From assembly GCA_019722365.1 (NCBI GenBank), contig JADFUC010001841.1:1-64000 (forward strand): a DNA stretch of 64,000 nt, read 5' to 3'. This DNA is from Lithospermum erythrorhizon (lineage: Eukaryota > Streptophyta > Magnoliopsida > Boraginales > Boraginaceae). This document shows positions 45,590 to 59,900 of this stretch, in pieces (position 1 is the first letter of the stretch; each line of letters begins with the position of its first letter). The notes below the pieces were generated by a model. It saw only the letters and a list, made by a program, of their open reading frames with translations, had not been told where the DNA came from and did not search any database. The position numbers and the translations under genes were made by a program.

Positions 45590-46290
45590 GTGGGCGTCGT
45601 TAGTCGTGAGGGAAGATTAAGGAGCCATTAATGAAATGAAGCAACTTGGTGTTAATTTTGTAATTAAGTCGATGGCGGTTTGTAAGCGCGAATAAGGACC
45701 GGCCAGGTTGTTTTTTGATCAAATACTTGAGGGGCAAACAAAAAGATGAAAATTACTTGAAAAATAATTTGGAGAGTGAAAGCGGAAGCGGTCGGACTTT
45801 GTGGTGAGAGATGAGTGGAGCCACTACAGTACATGGTAGATTATTCGTCTGTATTCTCGGGGAGTTAAAGGAGATTTTGGACCGAAGCTCGTAATGCTAC
45901 ATATAGTATGCATCCGGGTGTACAAAGATGTGTATAGAGACTTAAAAGAAGCGATGTATTGGTGGCCCCAGTGACATGAAGAAATTCTTTGAATTGTATC
46001 AAAATGTCGACTTGTCGGCGGTGAAAATGAGAACAGAGCGTCAGCGGGGCTATTGCGACCCACTTACGTGCAGGTGGACTTGGGAGCATATTACGATGGA
46101 CTTTGTTTTTGGACTCGAAGGGCGTTGATAAAGAATAATGATGACATTTGGGTGATAGTGGATAGGCCAATCATTTCATTCTTTACAGTCATCGACTAGA
46201 GTCTGGCTTGATTAGCGAGGTTGTATGTGAATCAAATTGTGCGATTACATGGAGTGCCGGTATCGACTCCGTCAGCGCCGTTGATTACAA
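45590..46290 (+). pseudogene. Gypsy RNase H end / integrase fragment (plus; left arm)
   Basis: The plus strand holds the H2C2-type integrase N-terminal region and start of the core: HPG.TKMYRDLKEAMYWWPQ at about 45,912-45,965, then SAGLLRPTYVQVDLG at about 46,040-46,085, FVFGLEG-like and NDDIWVIVD near 46,138-46,165. The second half of the core is missing. Homologous to 8640-9300 in the first chromovirus. Contains stops and shifts. Its inverted counterpart is at 61,420-62,150. Confidence 0.75.
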
Positions 46291-49200
46291 TCGACTCTGA
46301 TTTAACAAATGTAGTTTAATTTCATACATGAAATATAATCAGCGTCGGTATATGTGTGTGGCCCACAGGCTCGAATAATAGTAAGTTGTATAATAATAAT
46401 AATAATTGACCAATTACTATTATAGCGATTAATGAATAAGATCTAGCAATCGCTCATAACCCGCCCAAATTATCCTTGAAACCCGAACTAGTAATACCAC
46501 AATTACTAAAGGTGAACACTAAGTTCGATAATCACATTTAATAACTTGATAAATGAATTGATCTATGATTGTCGCCAGCCGGGCATAATAAAAAGGGGAA
46601 TCGATTCGTTGATTTCGAAGCATGTTTGCCGCGGGCCGGTGCATCTGATTCCTTTATCAGCGATCTGCAGTCGTAGGCTAACCATAAGAAGTGTGTCATG
46701 AAAGCGCTACAACTTTCTTTACTCGGTAGGAAGCGAATCGTTTATGGCGCCCGTAAACGTCGATTACCCAGTATCACAAGAAGGCACGAGGTCTTTCGCT
46801 TATCAAAGGACGGATAATCCACCTCCCGATATATCAACATCTATCGTTATACTCCTTTGTGTGATGACATAATAAAATTTATAATCCCCGGCTTAAGGCG
46901 GAGCGTTTGGTCGTAGTCAAAATCTGAGCTCGTATAACGAGATAGTTATATATAAGTAGGTCTAAGAATTGTCGAACCTAAAATTCTAAACAAATATCAT
47001 GAGACACGAATATACATACTTCTATGAATTCGTTTCGGTCATTACCCGACTCCACTAGTCACCGGACCGGCGGCCCACGGTATTGATCTAGTGCGAGGCT
47101 AGCATTGATCGATATTGATGTTAATCAAAATATAATGCTTGTCGCGCTTAACTATCGACATCGACCCGAGGCATTTGGGTATCTATGTTTGAGGCAGAGG
47201 TGTAATCAACAATTCATATTTCCCTACATAAAGCATAGACCTAGGATTTAACTTTTCACTCGCATCGAGGATCTGATACATGTATATTATATATTTCGGC
47301 GGCATGTGAAATAAATAATGGGTAACTATATGAATGAATAGCATTCATGTAGTTTAGTTAACAATCGAGATTAAAAATATAAAGGAACTTTTTGTTTAAT
47401 TGATTATAACTTATTCGAGAGAAAGTAGGAATGAACTAGCTCATTTGAACTTTGCATGTTCGGTTAAGCCCGTTAAGCTCCTGAAAGCAAACTTGGTTGG
47501 GTGCTTGAGGAAGATCTTAACTTTCAAGATGCGTATAAATCCATACATGGATCCTTTAAAACCTGCCGCGACTTCTTAGATCGTTTCTGTGATATGTAAA
47601 GCAAGAGGATAGTGATTGCAATCCGTCGCTGCAATACTGAGCGGTCTTTACATTACGTCGGCCCGGTCTACCGACCAAGGGAATCGTTGATGACTAAGAT
47701 TATCTGACGTAGTCATCTTGCGACTATATGATCAAATGGGTTTCAACCATTTCTCGGGGTTCCACGTCGGGTAGGTTCTTGACTCGAAGTGTGTTAAAAG
47801 CAACGTCATCTTTATTAAATACATATTGTTTTATGACATTACCAACAAAGCAGTTAGTAGTCAAGGATTGTATCTTGAGTTCAAGTTTCACTTTTAGTTT
47901 ACTCGCTGAGCATACTAGACTCGGTCAGCCCATGAAATTCTTGGCTAATAGCTTTTTCATATGGTACAAATGTCCGTAATGCTACTATCGCGTTAGATTC
48001 TAGTGAAGATCCTTGGCCGATCCATTCCGTCTTAACTATATTTACCTACGATACCTGCTTAAAGTTACTACAGCGTATTCGAGAATCGGCGTGAATACCT
48101 TTAGTAAAACTTCACTGATTCAATCACGGGGGTCGTACTCTACGTCATGGTTGTAGTGTGACACATGACCTTGACCTGGCATCTGTTGAATCGTAGTACT
48201 ATGTAATAGACTTGACACAGCTCCACCGTTAATGCATGAGGTCGCACTAGTGGGATTAGACCTCACAATGAAGAGTTGCCTTGTTAATAAGAGAATACGT
48301 CTGTTGCCAAGAGATTTAATCTATTATAGATTTCAATCACATATATAATGTGGTGATCATAACATGTGTCGCATATGTAGTTGGGCTCCGCAATGTACAG
48401 AATCTAATTCTTTCTTATACCACTTTAAGGTTGTAGGAAGATTTCTTCAACATTTAGTGTGCTTAAAACTTTATTTATCTTGATTCACGCTCAGCCCCAA
48501 CCTTTAAAGGCTCGAGGTTAGCGTAGAAAAACTCTTGATTCTTATTGATTTTCATCAGTATCAAAGTGAAGAATTTAACTCCGTTATACTCGATCTTAAG
48601 TTTACAACTTTAGATTCTAGTAGTATAAAACTTTCTTTTTACATTCTCGGCTTTGAGATGTTGAGTTCCAATAACAATGAAGTATCCGTAAATTCGTGAT
48701 CATTACTTAGGAACATTCTTTGGATAAGCTTTGCTTGAACCACATGTTACAACTTAGCTGGAATAGCAATAAGAAAGTTTGAAATAAGCATGGCCTTGAC
48801 AGTGACCCGATGAATATGTTTAATATTCGGTTTACCGACCCGAATGTATGATTAATGACCGTTAAGCTGACGATTGCTCATTGTAAGGAGCTCATTTATT
48901 ACTTGATGATTCGCCATCGAGAAAGTAATATAATGTAGACCACCTACTCACGATGAATCGCTGAAATCCAGGAAAGATAAAATAGGCTTTATCTTTCAGC
49001 TAAATATTCGAGATCTTATTTCACTTAAATGACCTCGAAGTCGTTTATTAAGTATTATTTATTCATATTTGTCATTTGTATCATTGCGTTTAGCTTTAAA
49101 TGCATCAAGAGTGGATACTCTTGATATAGCAGAAGGGTTAATCTGCAGTTTGGTATCACATGGAGCGGCTTGAATGCGTTAGTCACGTTTATTTCCACTA

Positions 49201-50759
49201 TTTGTGCCATAATGAAGACTCATGTACAATAAATTGAAACGCATAGTGGATGGAAATAAAAATCTGGAACCGTACGGTTATGTACAAAATATTGAATATC
49301 AACTTTAATCACGAGTTAAATTATGTATCTACGGTGGCGTAATACTAAGCACCCCTCTTTTATACGAGACATTTCAAAGTTTGTTTATCAGCGCGCTTCT
49401 TGTTGTCTCGCGATTGAATATGAATAAATTAATTTAAAGGTAAGGTGTGACAATATGTGAAGTATTTACTTCTTTGTTATTGACCACGTTAAGCGATCAT
49501 ACTTGTATCGCTCAATTAATGACACATCTAAGGTTACAATGAAACTATCTTGGTATGTAGGTGAAAGATGCCGTCGTTTGTGTTTAACTTCATTAAACAC
49601 AATTCCTGATGCGATATCTTAGCAATGCGTTTTAAGATTAGAATGATGTACCATTCTTCGGATGATATCTTCTTTATATCGATGATACTTAGACTAAGAG
49701 CTTGATAGTATTCATATGGTCCTTTCCGTACCCTTATCAGCTACGATGTATCGTTCGATAACTCGAAATCTTATTTGATTAAGCTTTGTATGTAAACATA
49801 CGGACTTAATTTAGACTAGGGAACCTCCAGCTAAGTCTAGTAAGAGTCGACTTAGTTCATCTTTTTCAAGATTATATTCCAAAGTCTTACATTCTCTTGT
49901 TAACTTGTATGTAAACATACAAACATAATTTAGACTAGTGAGCATCATAGAATACAGTAAGGGATTGTTTAGTTAAATGCTTTTTAAGATTATACTAGTC
50001 TCGTTAGTCATTATCCGTAGAAGTAGTATTCAATCGTTTGTTGTTCGAGAACTGTTTTAAAAGAAAGAGTAGAGTAATGTTTAAGCTTGTCGGAATCACG
50101 TGTAGGCGTGTAAATCAAAACATGACATTCCACTTTTTTACTGCTACGAGTCTGAAAGAAAATAGTTTTAGAATCGACCTCTTGCATTGGAGGATTTAAG
50201 CGTGTGCTCTTATAATGTAGTCGCCTCATTCTGCAGAGGTACCGATAACTTTCTTTGTATCTTGTCTTCCGACTATTCTTATACTTGGCTCATATTCATG
50301 ATTAAATCATGTGAGTCAAAACTAGTGTTCTAGAGCGATAGCCAGCTTGAGCATTCTGGCTTGTGACAAAATTATTTGAGATGAGATTTAATCAAATCTC
50401 TCTTTCCAGTCTAAATATTCTTAAAATCGTACTACATGCTTTAAAGTTCGGAAATATTAAGTGAATCGTTAAGCTTATTTATAGTTAAGTATTCTACCAG
50501 AAACATCTGAAGTCTTTGTGAGAGCAGAATAGATAACTTCTTATTTGTTCTGTGCCGTAAGCTTTTGTTTTCACTTCAGCGATTCGTGAGCAATGTTAAA
50601 TCGTGTTAAAAGCTAAATATAAGAAATCGCGTAATCTTGAAATGTAGATACCTGACGTTTCAAGATCATTCAATAGTTTTCTCAATCGAGTTATAAAAAG
50701 AGATGTTATTTATCATTTAAGACTTGTTTGGTGGCTAAGAGACAATATGATATTATGCT
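46290..50759 (-). mobile_element. Decayed Copia-like DNA (left arm)
   Basis: No long frame survives. The reverse complement of about 47,460-47,600 resembles the Copia RT segment that usually reads VCKL..SIYGLKQAS (a TATGGATTT..GCATCT stretch), more readable in the other arm at 60,120-60,180. Near 49,789 and 49,911 a unit of about 122 bp containing GTATGTAAACATAC and TTTAGACTAG is tandemly duplicated; the right arm has the matching pair. The strand is inferred from the RT-like segment. The remainder is unassigned. Confidence 0.4.
49785..50030. repeat. Tandem duplication, period about 122 bp (left arm)
   Basis: TTGTATGTAAACATACGGAC at about 49,786 recurs as TTGTATGTAAACATACAAAC at about 49,906. 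Each is followed by TAATTTAGACTAG, then CTTTTT(C/A)AAGATTATA. The mirrored pair in the right arm is at about 57,725-57,950. Confidence 0.8.
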
Positions 50760-53700
50760 GACCATGAGATTAAATTTTCACGAGGAGTTAGGACAGTAAA
50801 TGGCCTGAATAATCGAGTCGCATGCGGCGATGGATATGATAGAAAAATGACTTCATTTAACATGATAAATAAAACTATCTGAAACACAATAAAATTGAAG
50901 CCAATATTCTGACAAGCTGAAAAGCAGCAATGCTCATCTGACATCCGAACAACGGGTTTACAAGAACAACGATTATGTACAACAAAAACTCTAAAAAGAG
51001 ATAAAAGTATATTTGTTGAGGTCTTGGCCATCGCCATAGCGGGTACCACGGTACTCGGCAAAAGCATCTCGGGCATCCATGACAACCCCTAGGCATAAGC
51101 GCCCGCCCGTGAGAATCTGAGATCGGCTATGAAGGCAGTGAATACAAATATCACGAGTAATCCACCGCGCGCCACACAAGGATAACTCGAGTTCTGCATT
51201 ACCTATCCCCAACAACTATACGCCTGAAGTATTATATATTTTCTATGCTACTACCGACATGATAATCTTTTAATGCCTTTCCAATTGCTTAACTGAATAA
51301 AACCCTTTCGCGTCAAACGGCTTGCACTTTTCCTTGATGCGACTTAATCATAGGAAATATCTAATATACAACTCAACAGCTTATTTCGGCAACTCAATGT
51401 TCATAACTTGGGATACCCTTGTCTGATCTCGCGCTGAAAACCTCGCCTTCCGTTAACTATGCGTAGTTACTTAAAGTGTTACTCGAATCATAGTCATAGC
51501 GCTTTATTTGTTATCGGAATATTTATAATAGGAATCTCGGCGTTGTTTCATTATCTTATCTGACTAAAAGCGACATATGTCTTAAATCGAGATAACTTTA
51601 AGCATCGAATTATCTCCCGGAATTCTACCGTTTAGTATATTGAGCACATTACTTTAATGGTATCAGCGTCGTGATTGGATCATAACTATACCCAGCGCAT
51701 TTGAATCTAATTTTCCACCGTATATAAAATATATCATCGGTATGCGTCTATAGATGAGCATAAACTTCGGTTTATAATGTTAACGTACCTCTTGTTCTCA
51801 TTCGAAATGTTATCTCGGCAATTTCGGCTTTTAACCTTGAAGAATGTACAACGATGAATACCTGACCTAGGATCCGCAAGGAAATGCGATAATATGAACC
51901 ATAATCGGCCCAATCTTAATTCGACATCGATTCGTAGCGACCTCTAACGTAATCAATGCTGATATCCATGCTTGATAAATGAGTCATAAAACATATAAAT
52001 GAATCATAAAACATATCCACCTGACACGAAAAGTCTAAGCGACATATAATACTGACCAAAATGGCTTCAATAGCAGCGACCCGGCCAGCGTGACTACCCA
52101 GTATGCAACTTGACCACATTTCCAGCGGCTGCTTGACTCCATCCAGCTGATCAATAGTATCAACTCGACAACTTTCAGCAATGGTCGTTCGACTTCGGCA
52201 ATAGTATCCAGGCTGTGACTCAGCCAAGGTGTATTTCAGCTGACCTACCGACTCGATATAAGTGGGTTTACGCAGGCCCAATGCGGCGTATAATCGGCCT
52301 GACTGCGGAGAGGAAACTTATGTCGTCGACGCAAGCTATCACCCGAATAAATAGCAGTGCGAAGCAATCGCGAATGGTTACTAAGTGCGAGGGCACAGCT
52401 CACCCCGAATCGTACTAGGAGCGAAGCAAGATACCGAGACGAAATCAACTTTCAATGACGACATCAGCTCGGCCGACAACGTCGGCTAGCCTCTGACTCT
52501 TCCTGTCATTTCAGCGCCACCTTAAAAACATCTATCATTTCGTAGAGACCACTACCTTGAGCAATGCTTGAGGAAATAACAACTTTCATCCAAAATACCA
52601 AAAATCATACGTTACGAGGAGGCAAATACAACTGAGCAAGCCTTTTGATGACTATATATATAACGACACGTACGCATCATTAAATTTATAGTGGAATAAC
52701 GGTGAACATATCCTGAACAGCAGCAAGTACAACAACATATACTTATATATCGATAAGTAAAACTTCACGTGAGATTAGTACTACTTGGTAGCTAAATAAA
52801 ACTGCTTGTCCTTGGCCAGACGTTTACCCATGATCGCCTAAAAACATTCAAAATTATAATTACTACTTATAAACGCAGCTAATAATATAACATTAAACTA
52901 TATATAATCTCGTACCGATACCCAAAGGAAATAACCCAGCAAAGTTTCCTCTGACCTTATTCGAGAGTTAAGTTCGCAGCACTTTCTATTAATGATCGAG
53001 TTCTAATTACTAGTTTCAATAACACAACTGTTCGATATTAACAACTAATAATCACGTTTCTAATAAATGCTTTAATCACCGAATCGATTCATTTATCGAC
53101 TTCTGAGCTTCGTAATATCCGAACATTCTGTCGCTGAAATGCATAGCTTACGCTCAGAAACAATCTAAATAAAGTCAAGAATGCAGCACATCATTTAAAC
53201 ACCGTTTAAAACTGCAAAGTCAACAAAAGTCAACTATATTCTTGACATTTTTTCGACCCGTGTCGATAATTATTTGTTATCACGATAATCTAAGCTTATA
53301 TAGCGATTATAACGTAATAAACATCAGCTCAAAGTCGGCTTCAATTATTAAAAAGTCAACATCCTACAACTTTCGAAATACTCCAAAAGATTTGAACTTT
53401 AGCACCTCAGCGTAGAGAATGTAGAGGAGAATCTCTCGAGAAAATTTGAGGACAGCGCTCGCCCGAATGAGGAAGAAAATTGAAAAAAAATTTGAGGGTG
53501 ATCTTCTAAGAATTTCGGCCATCCTAGAAGAAAAAGGAAAGAAGATGATAATGATGATGATGAAAGAGGTTAAGGATAAGTATAAAAGTCGCGGGGTCAG
53601 CATAATAAAATATCTCGAAGACTTCTTTCGACTTTGTCGTTCGGTTTTAAGTTTAGTTTACCGTCTCGGTTTAACAACATCGCTTCAGCATAGAATTTTA

Positions 53701-53887
53701 ACCCAACCCAAATAATATCATCGCGTTCATTCGCTTTAAAATCTTAAATACCGAAATGTACTACCAACCGACCGATTAAGTTGTATGTCCGACTATTCAA
53801 CCCGAAATTTGATTTCTCCTGAAATATTCAACGAGCAACTAGTATCTTGTTCGTAATATTAGTATGGAGCGAGTTATTCTGGATATA
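50760..53887 (-). repeat. LTR family alpha, copy 4 (minus; left arm, at palindrome centre)
   Basis: Minus-oriented and the longest alpha copy. Landmarks on the plus strand: AGGCATAAGCGCCCGCCCG (51,089), GATAATCTAAGCTTATAT (53,284), AATGAGGAAGAAAATTG (53,465), and ACCGAAATGTACTACC (53,749). The 5' end near 53,887 is head-to-head with copy 5. CG-rich interruptions (52,060-52,450) replace the (TCAAC)n-like zone of other copies. Confidence 0.75.
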
Positions 53888-53889
53888 TT

Positions 53890-56800
53890 GAATTAGCCGT
53901 AAGCATTCATCACCTTTGATTGAATCAAAATTAATTATCCGCTTGTCATATCGTGTGACTTTGTTCACTTGAACCAAAGTTATCTGACGAATCGACGATT
54001 GAATCAAGTCTTAAATGTTTGTGAGTATTTAAAGTTTAAAGTTGTAATCGAATGGTGATGATATTATTTGGGGAGTTAGGGTTAAAATTTATGTTAGAGT
54101 TATGTTAATTAAACGAAGGCAGCTAAGCCAAGCAGAGCGACAAGCGAGCAGAATCTTGAGATATTTTATGCGAGATACCGTGAAACTTTATCTTATCATA
54201 CTTATCTTTAAATACGTCGTCGTTGTCTTAACCACTTTTCTTGGGATGGCGAGAAATTCCTTGGGTCGCCTCAAATTTTTTTCAATTTTCTTTTCCCTCG
54301 TTTGGCGAGGCTTTTTGGTCTGTTTTGGAGAGATTAGCAAGACATTCTCTGCGGCTTTGAGGTAAGAAGTTCAAATCTTTTGGAGTATTTGCTTGAGTTA
54401 GAGGATGTTGACTTTTTGACAATTTGAGTTGACTTTGAGCTTTGATGTTTATTATGTTATAGGAGTACCATATAAGCAGATTGTCGTATAACGATTGATA
54501 ATTATCGTGCCGGGGTTGAAAATGTTGAGGATTATAGTTGACTTTTGTTGACTTTTGTAGACTTTTTCTAAATGATGTTTAAATGATAGAAGTGTACTCT
54601 TGGACTTTATTTAGGATTGTTTTGAGGGTGTAAGTTTTGAGGTGATTAAGAGAATGTTAGGATATTACGAGTTTTTGTAAAGTTGGATAGTGAATTGATT
54701 TAAAAGTGATTAGAAATGTGATTATTAGTTGTATCTCGGAATGTTAGGGTTATTGAAACTGAAGTAATTAAATTTCGATCGTGTAGGAAAGGTTGCGGAG
54801 CAACTTGGAATAAGGTTGTAGAGAGGCTTTGTTAGATTGACTGAGGGGTATCGGTATGATTGCTATATATAAATTAAGAATGTTATATTATTAGTTGTGT
54901 TATAAGTAATGATATAATTTTGAATGTTTTAGGCGGTACGTCAATGAATTAAATGTCATTGTTATTGATTCTTGTGATTTTATTTAAATAGCGAGGTGAG
55001 TCTTGTCTCGCGTGAGTTTTTACTTATCGCATATATAAGGGTATATGTTGTTGTACTTGTTGGTTGTCTTGAGGATATGTTCAACTGTTATTCCACTATA
55101 CCCGGTTGATGCGTGGGTGTGTTGATTATATATATGATTGATTGTGTGCTGGCAGGGTTGTATTTGCCTCACGTAATGTATGATTTTTTGGTATTTTGGA
55201 TGAAAGTTGTTATTTCTGTGTTGGTTTGTGTAGGTGGTCTCGTGAGTCGTATAGATGTTTTGTGAGTCTTTGGTCATATTAGGAAAGAGTTGTATATGAG
55301 TTGTTGTCGATTGAGTTGATATTTTGTTGGGATTGATTTGTCGATATCTTCTTAGTTCCTAGCTCTTGAGTGCGATTCGATGATTGCTTAGATACACTAA
55401 GATTACGATTAGGTGATAGGCATGGCGACGGACATAAAGTTTCTGCGGGTTGAGGTTGATTATATGCGCGTGGTTGTAGAAATCCGGACTTATATTGAGT
55501 TGTAGGGTTGTTGAGTTGGCAGCTCTTGTTGAGTTGTTGAGTTGATACTATTGTTGAGTTGACACTGTGTTGATTGTTGAGTTGATACTATTGATTAGTT
55601 GATGGAGTCGTTGAGTTGTTAGTCGATTGAGTGGAGTTGGTTATATAGTTGGAGTAGTCATGTTGTCGAGTCGTTGTGTTGAGTCTGACCCCAGTTGTGA
55701 TATATGTTGTTGGAGCTTTTTGGTGTTGTGATATGTTTTATGATTCATTTATATGTTTTTTATGACTTCGTTCTTGTTTATGGATGTGCATTGATTCGAT
55801 TAGAGGTTAGCGATGGTCGAATTAAGATTGGGGTTGATTATGGTTCATATTATCGATTTCCTTGTGGATCCCCAGGTTGGTGACCGTCGTTGTACATTCT
55901 TCGAGGTTAAAAGTTGATTGGTTGAATAACACGAAAGGCCGATAGATGCAAAGAACATTATAAACCCGAGGATTTATGCTCGTCACATAGATGATGTTGA
56001 TATTTTATATGGTGGAAAATTAGATTCAAGTGTGTTGGTCTATAAGTTATGATCGATCACGGCGTTGATACCGTGCAAAATTGAATAAGTTCAATATACT
56101 AAATGAGGAATTTGGGGGAGATAATTCGGTGCTTAGGTTATCTTGATTTAAGACATATGTTGCTTAGTTAGCAGTAAGATAATGAAACGTGAGAGTTCCT
56201 ATTATAAATATTCCGATAACGTATAGGTATGTGACTATGATTTGGGTAACAACTTTTAAGGTGAACTCACAGAATAGTTAATTGAGTTGTGTAGGTTTGG
56301 TGTGAGATTGGCAATGGCATAGTGGGTATCCCACCCCAAGTTATGAACATTGAGTTATCTTGAGTTGTTGTGTGTTAGAGTTGTATATTAGATATTTAGG
56401 TAATTAAGTCGTCTTCTTGATGAAGTGGTTGCTGTGATGTGGGTTTATCGGTGTTAGTTGAGAGGGCATTAAGAAAAGATTTATCCTGTTGAGAGTAGCA
56501 TACAAAATATAACACTTGTGGTGTATAGTTGTCAGATAGGTAATGGACTTAAGCTTCCTTGTGTGTATGTGTGGTGGATGCCCGTGATATTTGTATTCAC
56601 TCGAACATGGCGACTCCGTATTCCGATGGGGCGGGCGTTTATGCCTAATTTGTTCTTGGGATGCCGAGATGCTTTGCGGTAGGCGTATGCCCGTGAAGGT
56701 GGCGATGGTGGCTTGAACCTCAGCGATCATACTTTATCTTCTTTAGAGTTTTGTTGTACATAATGGTTGTTCTTGTAAAACCCGTTGTTTGATGTTGTAT

Positions 56801-56985
56801 TTATATTGTTCTTTTCGATTGTTGTAGTGTTAGCTGAATTCGCCCGATGGACAAGTTAATATAGTTTTATTATCATGTTAAATGAAGTCATTTTTATTGT
56901 ATCATCGTTGGTGACTACGATTATTGAGTTGATGGCGGTCCCAACCTCGAGAGCCCGCTTTGGGGCGGGAGTCGTTGATATAAAT
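53890..56985 (+). repeat. LTR family alpha, copy 5 (plus; right arm, at palindrome centre)
   Basis: Plus-oriented mirror of copy 4. Landmarks: GAGGATGTTGACTTTTTGAC (54,402), TTGACTTTTGTTGACTTTTG (54,538), CTTGTGGATCCCCAGGTTGG (55,860), and GGGCGGGCGTTTATGCCT (56,628). The tail ends near GGGGCGGGAGTCGTTGATA (about 56,970-56,987). A GTTGAGTTG-rich low-complexity zone spans 55,490-55,690. An 87-codon frame at 54,102-54,365 lies in LTR sequence and is not regarded as a gene. Confidence 0.78.
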
Positions 56986-59900
56986 ATTGTCTACTTAGCC
57001 AGCAAACAAGTCTTAAATGATAAATAGTTTGATCTCTTTTATAACTTCGATTCAGAGAAAAACTATTGAATGATCTTGTAGATGTTGTGTATACACATTT
57101 CGGGACATGTGATGGAGTATTTAGTTCTTTTAACGTGATGAGCATGGTTGTGAATTGTGAAACAAAAGCTTATGGTATGTAACCAATAAGCAAAGTTACA
57201 TACATTAGGTTCATGACACTTATGCGGTTGAGAGAAGCATTGGAGCCCCTTTAAGTTGAAGTTAATGATTAAGCCGTTATTTCGAACTTTAAAGCATAGA
57301 AGAAAGGATTTTTAAGTAACGTTTAGGAATTGAAGAGATTTGATTAAAATCTCGTATCTCGAAATAATTTTGTTGTGAAAATTTTGTAATGTCTTGGTAG
57401 GCTATCGATGTCGAACACTAGTTTTGACTCGCGTAGTTTGTCATGAATATGAGCCAAGTAACAATAGGCGGAAGCAGATACAAAAGTTATCGAGCTCTTG
57501 TGTAATGAGAAGCGACTACGTTATAAGAGCACAGGTTTTAAATCCTCCGTGAAGATGGTTGGGATTCTAACTATTTTCTTTGCACTTGTAAGAGTAAAGG
57601 GAATGTCATGTTTGAGCTGGCGTTTCATGCTCGGTGATTACGATTAAGAAAGCGTGCTACTGCTAACTTAACTTTTAAAGGCGCTGACAGCAAGCGATTG
57701 AATCACTACTTTATGGATAATGACTGAAACGAGACTTGAGTATAATCTTAAAAAGATGAGAACTAAAAGTCGACTCTTTTACTAGACTTGAGTGGGAGGT
57801 TCAACTTAGTCTAAATTATGTTTGTATGTTTACATAAGGATTAGAATTAAAGAGAACAAGACTTGAATATAATCTTGAAAAGATGAACTAAGTGGAAGCT
57901 TCTTTACTAGACTTAGTGGGAGGTTGAGTCTAAATTAAGTGCATGTTTGCATCTGAGTTAATTGAAGATTTGAGTTATTGAATGATACGTCGAGTTGATA
58001 AGGGTATGGAAAAGGACCATATGAATACTATCAAGTTCTTAGTCAGTATCGTGATATAAGTAGTATAAATCCAGAAAGAATGAGGCGTCATTAAATTCTT
58101 AAGCGTCACTTGTTAAGATGCGTAATTGAGGTGTGTTTAATGAAGTTAAAACACAAATGGATAGAGATATCTTTCAATTTCATATACCAAGGTAGTTTCA
58201 TTGTAACAGATGTGTCATTAATTGAGTGATACAAGTAAGGATTGTGTTGCGTGGGTGAGACACAAGAATGAAATAATTTCACATATTAAGATTCTTACGC
58301 CTACCTTTAAATTAATTTATTCATATTATTTATTGAGACAACTCCAAAGAGTTGTGTTTGATAAACAAACTTTGGAAATATGCAAATTATAGGATAAGTT
58401 AGTATTATGTCCTTTGTAGTAGACATAATTTAACTTCAATTCAAAGTTGATATTCGGTCGTTTTGTACATAGGAGAAGGAGGCGGTATTTATTTCCGTCA
58501 ACATAGTGTTGCAATTTATTGTACATATAGAGTCTTAATTTATGAGTACAAAATAGTGGAAATAAATGTGACTTGAAAATTGCATTCAAGTGGCTCGTAG
58601 GAGATACGAGCCGATTATTAGAACCACCGGTTATATCCAAGGAGTATCAGCTCTTGATGCGTTTAAAAAGCTAAATGCGATTGATACAAATGACAACATG
58701 AATAAATAATGCTCTAATAAATGACTTGAGGTCATTTAAGTGAAATAAAAGATACGAATAGATGAGTTGAGTATAAAGCTACATTTATCTTACGGATGGT
58801 GATTCATCGAGAGTAAGGGCCCATACTATATTACTTTACGGATGGTGAATGCGTGAGTAATAAATAATATTCTCTCGTTAAATGGCTTGTCAGTCATGAA
58901 TAGCTAATCATACATTTAGTTGGCTCAATATTAAACATATTAAATTTATTGGTTATGCATGCTCGTACTTATTTCAAACTTTCTTATTCTTTATTCCACA
59001 AGTTGTAACATGTGGGTCTAAGCAAGTTATCAAAGAATGTTCCTAATGGCGTGATGATGGATACTTGACATTGTTATTGGAACTTCAGCATCTGGCGAAA
59101 TGTAAAAAGAAAGTTTCTATACTCTTAGAATCTAAAGTTGCCAAACTTAAGATTGAGTATAATGGAGATTAAATTCTTCACTTTGATGCTTGATGAAAAT
59201 CAATAAGAATCAAAAGAGTGATGAAGAACATGAGTTCCTTAAAGGTTAGTGGGGCGTAAGCTTGCATAAATAAAGTTTTATACACTAAATGTTGAAGAAA
59301 TCTTCCTGCAAACTTAAAAGGGTATAGTAGCAATTTAGATTCTTGTACATTTGTGAGCCCAACTACATATATGTGACACATGTTATGATGAATCATTATA
59401 TATGTGATTGAAATCTATAATAGATTAAATTCATAAATAGGCAATTCTCTTATTAAACGAAATGACTCTTAGATTTTAAGGGGAATTAATCCAGCTGGTA
59501 AGGACCTCGCGTTGTGAGTGGTCGAGAATCTGTTCGCCAATACTATGATTCGCGTATGCGTGTCGGTGTGTTGTGTACCACAACTATGGCGTAGCATGAT
59601 TCCGTGGTGGAATTGTGAAGTTTTACTAAAGGTATTCGGATTACGAGATACGCTTGGTAGTAACTTTAGAATAGAGGTAAATATAGTTACATGGAATGGA
59701 TCGGGTTGTTGATCTTCAGCATGGCCCGAGATGTGATAGTAGCATTGGACATTTGTACCATATGAAAGCTATTAGCCAAAATTTCCATAATAGGGTAATT
59801 AAAGTATGCTCGATGAGTAAACTAAAAACTTGAACTCGGTATTAAACGACGGTCAATGTTTTTGTTGGTAATGTTGTTAAAAGCGATATGCATTTAATAA

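Noticed and set aside
45349..45603. 84-codon plus-strand frame rich in Arg/Ser
   Set aside because: It runs antisense through the inverted LTR beta tail; the mirror region at 62.1-62.4 kb does not encode a similar protein.
54102..54365. 87-codon plus-strand frame with a hydrophobic centre
   Set aside because: It lies inside LTR alpha, and the homologous LTR copies at 15.3 and 53.5 kb do not conserve the frame.
59178..59396. 72-codon minus-strand frame in the right palindrome arm
   Set aside because: The mirrored left-arm sequence does not keep the frame open, and no domain is recognisable.
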